From JBEBGV01 sp040081265 (GTDB taxonomy: Bacteria > Acidobacteriota > Vicinamibacteria > Vicinamibacterales > UBA2999): 16,482 nt of DNA. Position numbers and translations under genes: made by a program. The notes under the pieces are model-generated. The model worked only from the letters and a program-made list of their open reading frames with translations, made no database searches and had not been told where the DNA came from. Location of the stretch: assembly GCA_040081265.1 (NCBI GenBank), contig JBEBGV010000090.1, positions 1 to 16,482 on the forward strand. Direction: 5' to 3'. Below are positions 6,398-13,398 of the stretch, one piece after another. Numbering within the stretch: position 1 is the stretch's first letter; each line of letters starts with the position of its first letter.

Positions 6398-6406
6398 TGC
6401 TAACAT
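6398..6406 (+). promoter_or_regulatory. Possible extended -10 promoter for tRNA-Val
   Basis: TGCTAACAT matches the extended -10 form (TGN followed by TAACAT at 6401-6406) and lies 13 bases before the tRNA 5' end, which would put the transcription start just before or at the tRNA. No matching -35 is evident, since the upp hairpin occupies that spacing. Weak evidence. Confidence 0.35.
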
Positions 6407-6419
6407 CGTGAGGTTTGTT

Positions 6420-6494
6420 GGGCGCGTGGCTCAGCGGTAGAGCACCCGCTTCACACGCGGGGGGTCGATGGTTCGATTCCATCCGCGCCCACCA
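6420..6494 (+). tRNA. tRNA-Val (anticodon CAC)
   Basis: A full cloverleaf is visible. The acceptor stem pairs GGGCGCG with CGCGCCC, the D arm is GCTCAGCGGTAGAGC, and the anticodon stem CCCGC/GCGGG flanks loop TTCACAC, giving anticodon CAC. The T arm is around GGTTCGATTCC, the discriminator is A, and CCA is encoded at 6492-6494. The segment downstream is rich in gene remnants, as is common next to tRNA genes. I did not find a second copy of the tRNA 3' end that would mark an integrated element. Confidence 0.95.
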
Positions 6495-6659
6495 CCCTTC
6501 GCTCGCGTGATTATCCGCGAGCTACGGGTGGCGGGCCACCGGGTTGACAGCAATCCAGCGAGCTCAATCGAGCTTCCCGAAAGGTGCCCACCGAAGCGGC
6601 GGGCGATTCGGGCGCCGCGAAGGCGGACTTCAACCTCCCCACCCCTCATTTTTCAGCCA

Positions 6660-6859
6660 CCACGACCCGGCATCGTTTGCAGGAACTTCATCAATCGCTC
6701 CAGCCCGAGAACGCGGAGCTCTGCATACACACAGCAACCCAAGGGCCATGCATCCTCGACGTTGCGATTGAGTTCGCGGACGAGCGACGGACACTCGCAT
6801 TCGAGCGGTACCTCAAGTCGGGCTCGGGCGGGGCTTTCGCTCAGAGGCACTTGCGTTGA
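6660..6859 (+). pseudogene. C-terminal remnant of a GIY-YIG superfamily nuclease-like protein
   Basis: The frame ending at the TGA at 6857-6859 encodes VAIEFADERRTLAFERYLKS followed by GSGGAFAQRHLR, the typical C-terminus of small GIY-YIG (UPF0213-like) proteins. Before it, RLQELHQSLQPENAELCIHT keeps the family spacing (usually RLxxHNxGxxxHT) but in eroded form. The N-terminal GIY and YIG strands and the catalytic Arg are not found upstream, where the sequence is occupied by the tRNA-Val downstream region. This is a decayed fragment and not a working gene. Confidence 0.6.
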
Positions 6860-7176
6860 CGAGTTACGGTTAGTCCGTGCTCCGCGCGAGTTCCCATCGC
6901 TACAGAGAGACGACTAAGGTTTGATGACTCCCGTCTTCACTGCATTTTAAAACAAGGAGCGCCGTGGGCGGCCTGGGCACGCGTTCTGTATACAGCGCTT
7001 CGAGGCGGCTAGATTGAGGTCGGCCTTCAGCGAGACTACGTTGTCAGCAGACTGGGACACTAGAGGAGTCTCAGTCAAACGCTTGTGAACCCAGTGCAGC
7101 AGCCACGACCTCGCGAGTGAACTGGGCGAATCGCTTCAGGCTGTTTCTGAAGAGGACGCAGTGGATGGCTGCCCTC
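6860..7176. other. Gap without a recognised gene
   Basis: These 317 bases lie between the GIY-YIG remnant and the end of the HEPN-motif gene. Composition is less GC-rich than the metabolic part. No open frame with family similarity, no tRNA and no strong hairpin with a T tract was seen. It may be decayed coding sequence. Confidence 0.5.
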
Positions 7177-8223
7177 CTAGCACCTCTTCAAATCAAGCAT
7201 CAGCTGCGGCTCTGCGAGCGCGTGCCTAAGAACCGCTTTTACAGCATCCTGCAAGAGGGCCGACGCGTCATTCGCGCTCTTAAGTACTTTCAGATCCTTC
7301 TTGAAGTCCGGCTTGTCCCCGTGCGCGGCTGCACTCCGATACGCATACATTGCCTTCCAGACTCTGTCTGACACCGCACCGTCAAAGCGCGCGTAATCAA
7401 GACGGTGTTTCCATCGATTATCCAGAAGAGCAATCTTGCTCACGATCTGTCGGGTCAGCGAGTCGGCCGGATCCGAGGGCTTCGGCGGATGCGTAAGGAG
7501 TGACTCCAAGATTGCAAAACGACCCAGGAATCGAAGCTTTGACTGCCAGTGAAGTGTCTTCAAGTCACCCAGAGCAAGGGCGTGCTGCCTCACATCGATG
7601 CCACTCGAATCGTGGGCGGCGATTTGTGAACACAGCGACGCTAGTTCTGCTGCACGTTCGTGCGTGATCTCGATGAATAGTTTTTCGTCGTCGAATTCCC
7701 ACAAATCGTTTACGAGACGCAGTGAGTGCTGGGTCCACCCACTTGTGAACGAGTCTCGCATTTTCGCGTGAATCGCAGTGAAGGCGCAGTCGAGTTCACC
7801 TCTAGCGATGTGGCCGGCGGCGCGCACGTCCTCCATGATCTCGTTGGAGCCCATGAACGCAATGACGAAGTAGCGCCACTTCGACTCGGGCAGGGCTTTC
7901 CCAGCGCCATCCTTCCACTCGATTTCCCAGATTGGCTGAGGGAACCACGCAAGCGCCCCTAAGCGCTGCGCCGTCTGCTTGATGAACGCCACTTCCGCCG
8001 CAGTCGCTCGTCGTAGCTGGCAGCCGGGTTTGAGAGCTATCGACGTCTGACCGCCAAGGCCTCTGACATTGGTCACGAACGTATAGTTTTCTGGAGCAGA
8101 GGAAGGCGCCTTCGAGGATCGACCAGACCTTTGCCCCGCGTCTTGCCGAACAGCTCCGCGCCCGGCTGCCTTCTTGCGCGTCTTTCGATCAAAAATGGCT
8201 TTCCTCGTCATGCAGAACGACAT
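7177..8223 (-). CDS. Unknown protein with a C-terminal HEPN-like RxxxxH motif
   Basis: From the ATG at 8223 this is 348 residues. The first 50 are basic and low-complexity (KTRKKAAGRGAVRQDAGQRS). The middle (about 60-150) is a mixed alpha/beta region with WFPQPIWEIEWKDG and SKWRYFVIAFMGSNEIMED. The C-terminal half is helical and ends with a region like the Apea/HEPN fold: FAILESLLTH, then LTRQIVSKIALL, and the motif RSAAAH at 296-301 (Arg-x4-His) followed by GDKPDF. In HEPN RNases the Rx4-6H motif supplies the catalytic Arg and His, and Apea-like HEPN proteins occur in phage-defence loci. The RNase role is inferred only from that motif and helical context. A TTG at 8265 would add 14 residues. 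It stands alone among gene remnants, with no obvious nucleotidyltransferase partner. Confidence 0.7.
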   Translation of the reverse strand: MSFCMTRKAIFDRKTRKKAAGRGAVRQDAGQRSGRSSKAPSSAPENYTFVTNVRGLGGQTSIALKPGCQLRRATAAEVAFIKQTAQRLGALAWFPQPIWEIEWKDGAGKALPESKWRYFVIAFMGSNEIMEDVRAAGHIARGELDCAFTAIHAKMRDSFTSGWTQHSLRLVNDLWEFDDEKLFIEITHERAAELASLCSQIAAHDSSGIDVRQHALALGDLKTLHWQSKLRFLGRFAILESLLTHPPKPSDPADSLTRQIVSKIALLDNRWKHRLDYARFDGAVSDRVWKAMYAYRSAAAHGDKPDFKKDLKVLKSANDASALLQDAVKAVLRHALAEPQLMLDLKRC

Positions 8224-8256
8224 CTTACGCGAGCGCGATGTTGGGATCTCCCAGCA

Positions 8257-8352
8257 GCGCTCCAACGCAGATGCTCAAGTCGACCAGCGTCCACAGCAGC
8301 CTGCTTAGATGTCCACCACTCCCTTCAGCATCGGACCAATGGTGTTTGCCAG
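8257..8352 (-). repeat. Diverged duplicate of the kinase-hydrolase gene junction
   Basis: Bases 8275-8352 match 12454-12531 at 71 of 78 positions without gaps; the seven differences are all transitions. Weaker similarity continues down to 8257 (matching 12436). At 12.5 kb this sequence is the end of the aph-like gene and the start of the hydrolase gene. Here neither gene continues, and the hydrolase start region reads CTAAGC instead of CTGAGC. It abuts a transposase remnant at 8353. It is therefore a decayed partial duplicate. Confidence 0.8.
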
Positions 8353-8610
8353 GCGCAGGCCGATAAACCAGCGAAACAAGACGCTGTAGTCGAGCTCTTC
8401 CATGGCAAGCGCTCACTGCGCACAATGTGTAGAGGAGCTGCAGCAACGGCGCGATATGGGTTCTCCGGGGGGAGTCGAGGGCCGACCGGTCGTCGCATAC
8501 GCCCGATCAAACCGGGCCGACAGCCGGGGAAGGGCCGCGTCCACGGTCCGTCGAATGGGGCTCGGCCCGGACCCGCGCCTCGGGGGGAAGTCGCTAGACA
8601 ACGGATCGTG
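8353..8610 (-). pseudogene. Frameshifted N-terminal fragment of an IS1182/IS5-like transposase
   Basis: Read on the minus strand in successive frames, the segment spells the N-terminal region of an IS1182-type DDE transposase. The pieces are SPIRRTVDAALPRLSARFDR, AYATTGRPSTPP, PENPYRA, APLLQLLYTL, RSERLP and MEELDYSVLFRWFIGLRL. At least three frame changes are needed. The expected continuation (DDPVWD and the catalytic domain) is absent, because the fragment ends at the junction with the duplicate at 8352. It marks an old insertion later truncated and is not functional. Confidence 0.75.
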
Positions 8611-9004
8611 CCGCGGATCGTCGCCTCGATCAGGGCTCCCTCCCGATCAGATGCGAGCATCGGAATCACGAGTAGATCCCCCTGCGCTCAGTTTCTAGCG
8701 CCCTGCTGGGTCAGGCCGCGATCACATTTTTGCAATCCGGATGCCCCAGAGCAATAGCCTGCTCACTGAATCAAACGTGTCGGAGTGTCAGGCGTCTTTC
8801 CCTTGCAAGCCGCTTGTTCGAGGCATAGGCTCGCCTCGGCTGAGTTAGCTCACCAATCGGGAGAACGAAGCTCGTGCTCTTCGCTTGGGAAACGCTCGCA
8901 GAATCTGCTCACTGGTTAGACCAAGGACTTGGTTTATGTTGACGAGATTTCGTTTAAGCGATCCTTCGGTTCTTCCCGGCTCACCCATTCGCCCCAGACA
9001 TCTG
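8611..9004. other. Long upstream region of the kelch gene, no gene recognised
   Basis: No frame with recognisable similarity was found in these 394 bases. A perfect inverted repeat ACCAAG-GA-CTTGGT at 8920-8933 and a weaker CGAGGC/GCCTCG hairpin (8819-8838) lie upstream of the kelch gene and could be regulatory. No convincing -35/-10 pair was identified. Confidence 0.4.
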
Positions 9005-9011
9005 AAGGAGA
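9005..9011 (+). promoter_or_regulatory. Strong Shine-Dalgarno site of the kelch gene
   Basis: AAGGAGA lies six bases before the ATG at 9018. It is the clearest ribosome-binding site in the window, and several other genes here have none. Confidence 0.75.
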
Positions 9012-9017
9012 TCATCG

Positions 9018-11171
9018 ATGAAGGCTTCTAAGAGCACGTTTCTTAGTCTCGGCCTGCTAGTGCAGTTGCTCGTCGGCACGCTCGTCTTTGCCTGGCCTGC
9101 AGGGGTGGCAAATGCGGCCGGAACCTTTGTTCCGACCAGCAGCATGTCAACTGCGCGGCAGTACCACAGGGCTGCAGCGCTGGCCGATGGTACTGCGCTG
9201 GTGACGGGGGGCCTTTCCGGTGGTGGCCCGCTGGCGAGTGCTGAAATCTACCACCTCGCGACTGGAACGTTTTCCGCCACGGTCGGCGAGATGACTACAC
9301 CTCGCTATATCCACACCGCAACGTTACTGGGTGATGGGACAGTACTGATCACCGGGGGTGGCACAGGGGGTGCGATCACGGCGAGCGCTGAAATCTACCG
9401 CCCCGCGACTGGAACGTTTTCCGCCACGGTCGGCGAGATGACTACGCCTCGCTATATCCACACCGCAACGTTACTGGGCGATGGGACGGTGCTGATCACC
9501 GGGGGCTACAGTGGGAGTGAAGTGCTTGCGAGCGCTGAGATCTACAACCCCACGACGGGAACGTTTTCCGGGGTCGGCGCCATGAGTACGCCGCGGAACG
9601 AACACACGGCCACGTTGCTGGTCGACGGAAGGGTACTAATCACTGGCGGCTATGGCGGTGGGGCGAGCGCCGAGGTTTACGACCCCGAGACCGGTTCGTT
9701 TTCAACGGTCGGCGCCATGGGCACGGAGCGGTACTACCACACCGCGACAGGGTTGATCGACGGGACGGTACTGATCATCGGTGGCCGCTCCGACTCCAAT
9801 GGCGGTGAACCATCCGCGAGCGCCGAAATCTACAACCCCGCGGCCGGCACGTTCTCCGAGGTCGGCGCCATGAGTACGCCGCGGGCTCTCCACACGGCCA
9901 CACTGCTGGCCGACGGGACGGTGCTGGTAATCGGTGGCTTCAGTGTCAATTCCCCTGGAGACGCTGGGTTGGCGAGCGCTGAAATCTATAACCCCGCGAC
10001 CGGCGTGTTTTCAGAGGGCGTCGCCCTGAGCACCCCACGATTTACCCACACCGCGACATTGCTGGGCGTCGGGTCGGTGCTGGTCGCCGGTGGCCTCATC
10101 GACCACGCCGCCGTCGAGCGTTTGGCGAGTGCTGAGATTCTTGGTTCCTCGAGCACGCCTCCGACCTCCGACGCTGGACTCGACCAGTCAATCCACGCCG
10201 GGACCACGGTGCATCTGAACGGAGGCCAGTCCTACGATGACAACACCCCGACAGACGCGCTCTTTTACTCGTGGACTTTCCTTTCATATCCTGGGGCCGT
10301 CGCTCCGACCCTGACGGGTGCTCACACGGCGACGCCGAGCTTCGTCGCGGCACTGACGGGGAACTATGTTCTCCGACTCGTCGTCACCGATGAGGCTGGC
10401 CACGCCAGTGCGCCAACGAGCCTGTCCGACGTACTCGTCAGCAGCAATAACCAGGCGCCGACAGCCGCGATCACGGCGACCCCGGCGATCCCCTATGTGG
10501 GACAAGCGGTGGCCCTGGACGGCACGGGAAGCACGGATCCCGAGCATGATCTGCTCACATACAGCTGGTCGGTCATCGCCCGACCCAATGGCAGTACGGC
10601 GACTGCGATTTCGGGCAATCCGACGACGATTCTCGTTCCTGACGTCCCAGGAACCTACAAGATCAGGCTCTCAGTGGGCGACTTCGTCGGTGCCGGGACG
10701 CCCGCCACGCTGACGGTGGAAGTGAGTTCCGCCGGTAGCTACATTGATTCGGCACTTGTCGGTGCGGCTAACATCGTGAAAGGGCTATCGAAGGACCAGG
10801 TGGCGAGCAAAGGTAATCAGAAGGACTTCCTTAGGTTGCTCCGTAACGCGATTGGCTATGCGGACCGGGGAAGCTACTGCAGGGCCGAGCGGATTCTGGA
10901 CGAAGCGATCAGCCGAACGGATGGGTTCCCACTGCGACTCGCGCTGGATAGGAAGGGCGACGGGCGGGATTGGATCATCGACGCCACGGCGCAGGCAGCC
11001 GTGTATGCGAAGCTCCTCTCCGCTCGAAACGTTCTGGCCCCGCAGCTCAACTGTGGCGAAATCGGTGATGGCTACGACCACCATGTGGGTGACGGTCACG
11101 ACCACCACGAGCACTACGACGGTGACGGCCACAAGCACGGGGGACCCGATTCTCACGATAACGATGACTAA
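9018..11171 (+). CDS. Secreted kelch-propeller / PKD-domain protein with a His/Asp-rich tail
   Basis: This 717-residue protein has an N-terminal signal peptide (hydrophobic 8-26, cleavage near ANA-33). Residues about 36-375 form seven kelch-type repeats with the pattern HTATLLGDGTVLITGG followed by ASAEIYNPATGTF, consistent with a seven-bladed beta-propeller. Two PKD/Ig-like domains follow: about 380-475 (DAGLDQSIHAGTTVHLNGGQ, then YVLRLVVTDEAG) and 478-572 (NQAPTAAITATPAIPYVGQA, then TYKIRLSVGD). A helical domain (about 575-670, including KDFLRLLRNAIGYADRGSYC) resembles FIMAH-type C-terminal domains. The last 40 residues are dense in His and Asp (DHHVGDGHDHHEHYDGDGHK), suggesting metal binding. 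No galactose-oxidase catalytic residues were identified. It is probably an extracellular binding or adhesion protein; the ligand is unknown. It stands alone between transposase remnants and may have been acquired. Confidence 0.85.
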   Translation: MKASKSTFLSLGLLVQLLVGTLVFAWPAGVANAAGTFVPTSSMSTARQYHRAAALADGTALVTGGLSGGGPLASAEIYHLATGTFSATVGEMTTPRYIHTATLLGDGTVLITGGGTGGAITASAEIYRPATGTFSATVGEMTTPRYIHTATLLGDGTVLITGGYSGSEVLASAEIYNPTTGTFSGVGAMSTPRNEHTATLLVDGRVLITGGYGGGASAEVYDPETGSFSTVGAMGTERYYHTATGLIDGTVLIIGGRSDSNGGEPSASAEIYNPAAGTFSEVGAMSTPRALHTATLLADGTVLVIGGFSVNSPGDAGLASAEIYNPATGVFSEGVALSTPRFTHTATLLGVGSVLVAGGLIDHAAVERLASAEILGSSSTPPTSDAGLDQSIHAGTTVHLNGGQSYDDNTPTDALFYSWTFLSYPGAVAPTLTGAHTATPSFVAALTGNYVLRLVVTDEAGHASAPTSLSDVLVSSNNQAPTAAITATPAIPYVGQAVALDGTGSTDPEHDLLTYSWSVIARPNGSTATAISGNPTTILVPDVPGTYKIRLSVGDFVGAGTPATLTVEVSSAGSYIDSALVGAANIVKGLSKDQVASKGNQKDFLRLLRNAIGYADRGSYCRAERILDEAISRTDGFPLRLALDRKGDGRDWIIDATAQAAVYAKLLSARNVLAPQLNCGEIGDGYDHHVGDGHDHHEHYDGDGHKHGGPDSHDNDD
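9234..9505 (+). repeat. Near-identical tandem kelch repeat at the DNA level
   Basis: Bases 9234-9358 and 9381-9505 match at 118 of 125 positions with a period of 147 bases (49 codons, one propeller blade). All seven differences are transitions, mostly at third codon positions; two change residues (His to Arg, Leu to Pro). The other blades are much more diverged, so this pair arose by recent duplication or gene conversion. Confidence 0.85.
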
Positions 11172-11201
11172 GGGGAACCTTTCGCTTGGCAACCTGACGC
11201 C

Positions 11202-11235
11202 GGAAGCGCCACGTCACCACAAACGGGGCGCTTCC
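11202..11235 (+). terminator. Hairpin after the kelch gene, candidate terminator
   Basis: GGAAGCGCC (11202-11210) pairs with GGCGCTTCC (11227-11235) across a 16-base loop, followed by a short TTT. It begins 30 bases after the kelch stop codon. The T run is too short for a canonical intrinsic terminator. Confidence 0.45.
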
Positions 11236-11236
11236 T

Positions 11237-11497
11237 TTAGGGGGGCTGTAGGTGACGTTGCCCCCCCATTGTGAGACGGCTGACAGTCGGAGTCGGTCCT
11301 GCTTCGGCGGCGTGGTGCTGACTGCGTTCGACGTAATCGCTCCGCGTCCGATAACCAAGCGCGCCGTGAAAACGTTGGTGATTGTAATCGTAGCGCCAAG
11401 TGTCGAGTAGCTCCGACGCGAGCGCATCGTCGCGTTGGCACACCGCCACCACCGGTACGGGGCGGGCATGGACTACTTTAAGAAACCCACGCCTCAT
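11237..11497 (-). pseudogene. C-terminal remnant of an IS3/IS481-type transposase
   Basis: The minus strand encodes ELLDTWRYDYNHQRFHGALG followed by YRTRSDYVERSQHHAAEA. This is the conserved C-terminal end of rve-type (DDE integrase) transposases, in which a Trp and YN precede RxHxALGYxTPxEY. Only about 60 residues of similarity remain. The DDE catalytic core upstream is missing, and the sequence beyond about 11460 is unrelated. It is a non-functional fragment left by an insertion. Confidence 0.75.
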
Positions 11498-11608
11498 GTC
11501 CTGCGGGCAATCACAGCGGGTCGATCGGATCTACGCGGAGGCGCGCCGGCAGGTGAGCTGGCGCAGCAAGGACTTGTCGCTCGCCGATCGGAAACGGGGT
11601 GACACAAC

Positions 11609-12487
11609 TCAGCGTCCGGCTGGAGCCGGGCGGTTCATCAGCAATCGCTCCACAACTCTGACGACCAACGCCGGGTCGTCGCGATGGACCATGTGGCCCA
11701 CCTCCGCCGACATGAACTGTCCGTTCGGTGAACCCAGCGCCCACTGCGCCTGATGCTTCATCTGCAGGTTCACCATCTCCCCGGAAAGGCCCTGCATCCG
11801 TGCGCTCGGCGTCGCCACGATGACGGCCACCGGCACCGCTGATCTCCGGTTGAGCGTCCGGGCCTCCGGATAGTTGCCCAGCATCTCGCTGGCCACCACC
11901 TCGTACTCTGCGCGCAGGCCTGGCGGCGTATCGGGAGGAATCGGCGGTATCGTCGGCGGCGCGAGCACGCGCTCTCGATCTTCAGGCGCCACCGCGGCGG
12001 CCTTCTCTTCCTGGGTCGTCTCGAAGTCGGTGACGTCGAGAAACACCAGCCCGGCAAGTTCAGCGGCGTACTGATCCGAAAACGCCCAGGTGAACAGCCC
12101 GCCCCAGGAGTGGCCGACGATGAGGTACGGTGGCGGTTCGTCCAGCGCGCCAAGAAGCGCATGCAGCGACTGTGCGACACGCCGGAGCGAGGGACGCACC
12201 ACGTCGGGCTCTGACTGGCCGATGCCACGCCGATCGTAAGCAACGACAGGACCCAGGCGCGCCAACTGAGCGAACACCGGCGTCCAGTTGTCCAAGCCTT
12301 CGCCGGCGCCAGCCTCGAGGACGATGAGTGGCTGCCCTGAACGGCGAGTCTCGAGCCCCTGCGTGCGAACCCGCATGTTGCGGCCATCAACTGTGACGAG
12401 ATGAGTCGTCGCCAGCTCGCCCTGCGCCTGCACGAGCGTGCCAGCGCAGAAGGTCAAGCTGGCCAGCGTCCACAGCAGCCTGCTCAG
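11609..12487 (-). CDS. Secreted alpha/beta-fold hydrolase
   Basis: This is an alpha/beta hydrolase of about 292 residues. It has an oxyanion-side region LIVLEAGAGEGLDNW, the strand-turn motif VVAYDRRGIGQS, the nucleophile elbow GHSWGG (Ser127), GLVFLDVTD after it, and a late His (GHMVHRDDP, His265 or His268) as catalytic base. The N-terminus LSRLLWTLASLTFCAGTLVQ looks like a signal peptide, so it probably acts outside the cytoplasm. The substrate is unknown. The start is uncertain: there is no ATG. A CTG at 12487 would share CTGA with the kinase stop and give the signal peptide. TTG at 12457 is shorter, and GTG at 12583 would overlap the kinase gene by 100 bases. It is the last gene of the HAD-kinase-hydrolase operon. 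Confidence 0.83.
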   Translation of the reverse strand: MSRLLWTLASLTFCAGTLVQAQGELATTHLVTVDGRNMRVRTQGLETRRSGQPLIVLEAGAGEGLDNWTPVFAQLARLGPVVAYDRRGIGQSEPDVVRPSLRRVAQSLHALLGALDEPPPYLIVGHSWGGLFTWAFSDQYAAELAGLVFLDVTDFETTQEEKAAAVAPEDRERVLAPPTIPPIPPDTPPGLRAEYEVVASEMLGNYPEARTLNRRSAVPVAVIVATPSARMQGLSGEMVNLQMKHQAQWALGSPNGQFMSAEVGHMVHRDDPALVVRVVERLLMNRPAPAGR

Positions 12488-13398
12488 ACGTCCACCACTC
12501 CCTTCAACATCGGACCAATGGTATTTGCCAGCACGAGCCACGGGCTGTCGGGATGCACCGTCCCGCCATCCTCGATGGCCCACACGGCCGCCAGCACGGC
12601 CTGCGCAAACGCCCAGGCCAGCACGCGCCCTTCATCGAGCGTCAATTCCTTCGCGAATCGCGCCGCTCGTCTGGCCACCACCGCGTGGTCCGTGAAGCTC
12701 TCACTCCTGCCGAACGGATTTCTGAGCGTCGCGCCAACCTCGTAGGCCTGCTCGCCCACCACCCCCTTCGGGTCGATGGCAGTCCAGCCGCGTCCCTTGT
12801 CCATCAGGACGTTGAAGTGGTGCAGGTCGCCATGAAGCAGACGAGTGCCGGTCTGAGTCGCACACAGGTCGTGGTAAATGCGTTGCGCCGATTCGAGCAG
12901 CGGCCTCGGCACGCGCGTGTCCAATGTCGTCGCGTAGCGCGTGAAGCCCTTGCCCCAGTCCTCCACCGTCGACACACCAGCAGGAACTGTCCGCGGGGTG
13001 AGTCGCCGCATGACATCGATCAGGACGCCCGTCGCCTGATCATCGTCTCCGACCGCAACGTCTGCGAGCGACGTGCCCGGAGTCAGGCGCTGCAGCAGTA
13101 CGGCACCGTCTGCGTGGTTGAGGAGACGAACCATGCCCTCACCCTCGAAGGCGCGCAGGATCTCGCCGGAGCCCCACTCGTCGCCGTGCCTCCTGAACAC
13201 CTTCATCACCACCGGCTCGTGACCCATGGTGCCGAACACAATCACCGAACCCGGTGTTCCCGCCGTGTTTTCGACGCTGATGTTCCAGGCCTGTACGCGC
13301 CGGCTGACCCGCTCCCGGATGTCGCTCGAGCCCGACAGTGGCCACGCTGAACTCGACCGCTTCAGGTGCCAGTCTTTGAGTTTGGTGAAGTCGGTCAC
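12484..13398 (-). CDS. APH(6)-like aminoglycoside/hydroxyurea phosphotransferase
   Basis: This 304-residue kinase belongs to the aminoglycoside/hydroxyurea resistance kinase family (APH(6), streptomycin 6-phosphotransferase group). Visible elements are VVMKVF with the ATP-binding Lys66, LLQRLTPGTSL in the hinge region, the Brenner motif HGDLHHFNVL with catalytic Asp191 and Asn196, and AIDPKGVVGEQAYEVGATLR with the metal-binding Asp209. All are intact and in family order, so the protein should be an active kinase; the natural substrate could be a drug or an unrelated small molecule. The GTG start at 13398 overlaps the HAD stop by four bases (GTGA), so the two are translationally coupled. A fragment similar to the end of this gene occurs at 8275-8352. 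Confidence 0.88.
   Translation of the reverse strand: MTDFTKLKDWHLKRSSSAWPLSGSSDIRERVSRRVQAWNISVENTAGTPGSVIVFGTMGHEPVVMKVFRRHGDEWGSGEILRAFEGEGMVRLLNHADGAVLLQRLTPGTSLADVAVGDDDQATGVLIDVMRRLTPRTVPAGVSTVEDWGKGFTRYATTLDTRVPRPLLESAQRIYHDLCATQTGTRLLHGDLHHFNVLMDKGRGWTAIDPKGVVGEQAYEVGATLRNPFGRSESFTDHAVVARRAARFAKELTLDEGRVLAWAFAQAVLAAVWAIEDGGTVHPDSPWLVLANTIGPMLKGVVDV

Noticed and set aside
6495..11608. Integrated element bounded by a repeat of the tRNA-Val 3' end
   Set aside because: No second copy of the tRNA 3' end was seen downstream and there is no integrase within the segment.
11500..11608. Plus-strand peptide VDRIYAEARRQVSWRSKDLS as part of a gene
   Set aside because: It is short, has no start or family context, and sits between a transposase remnant and the hydrolase end; not supportable.
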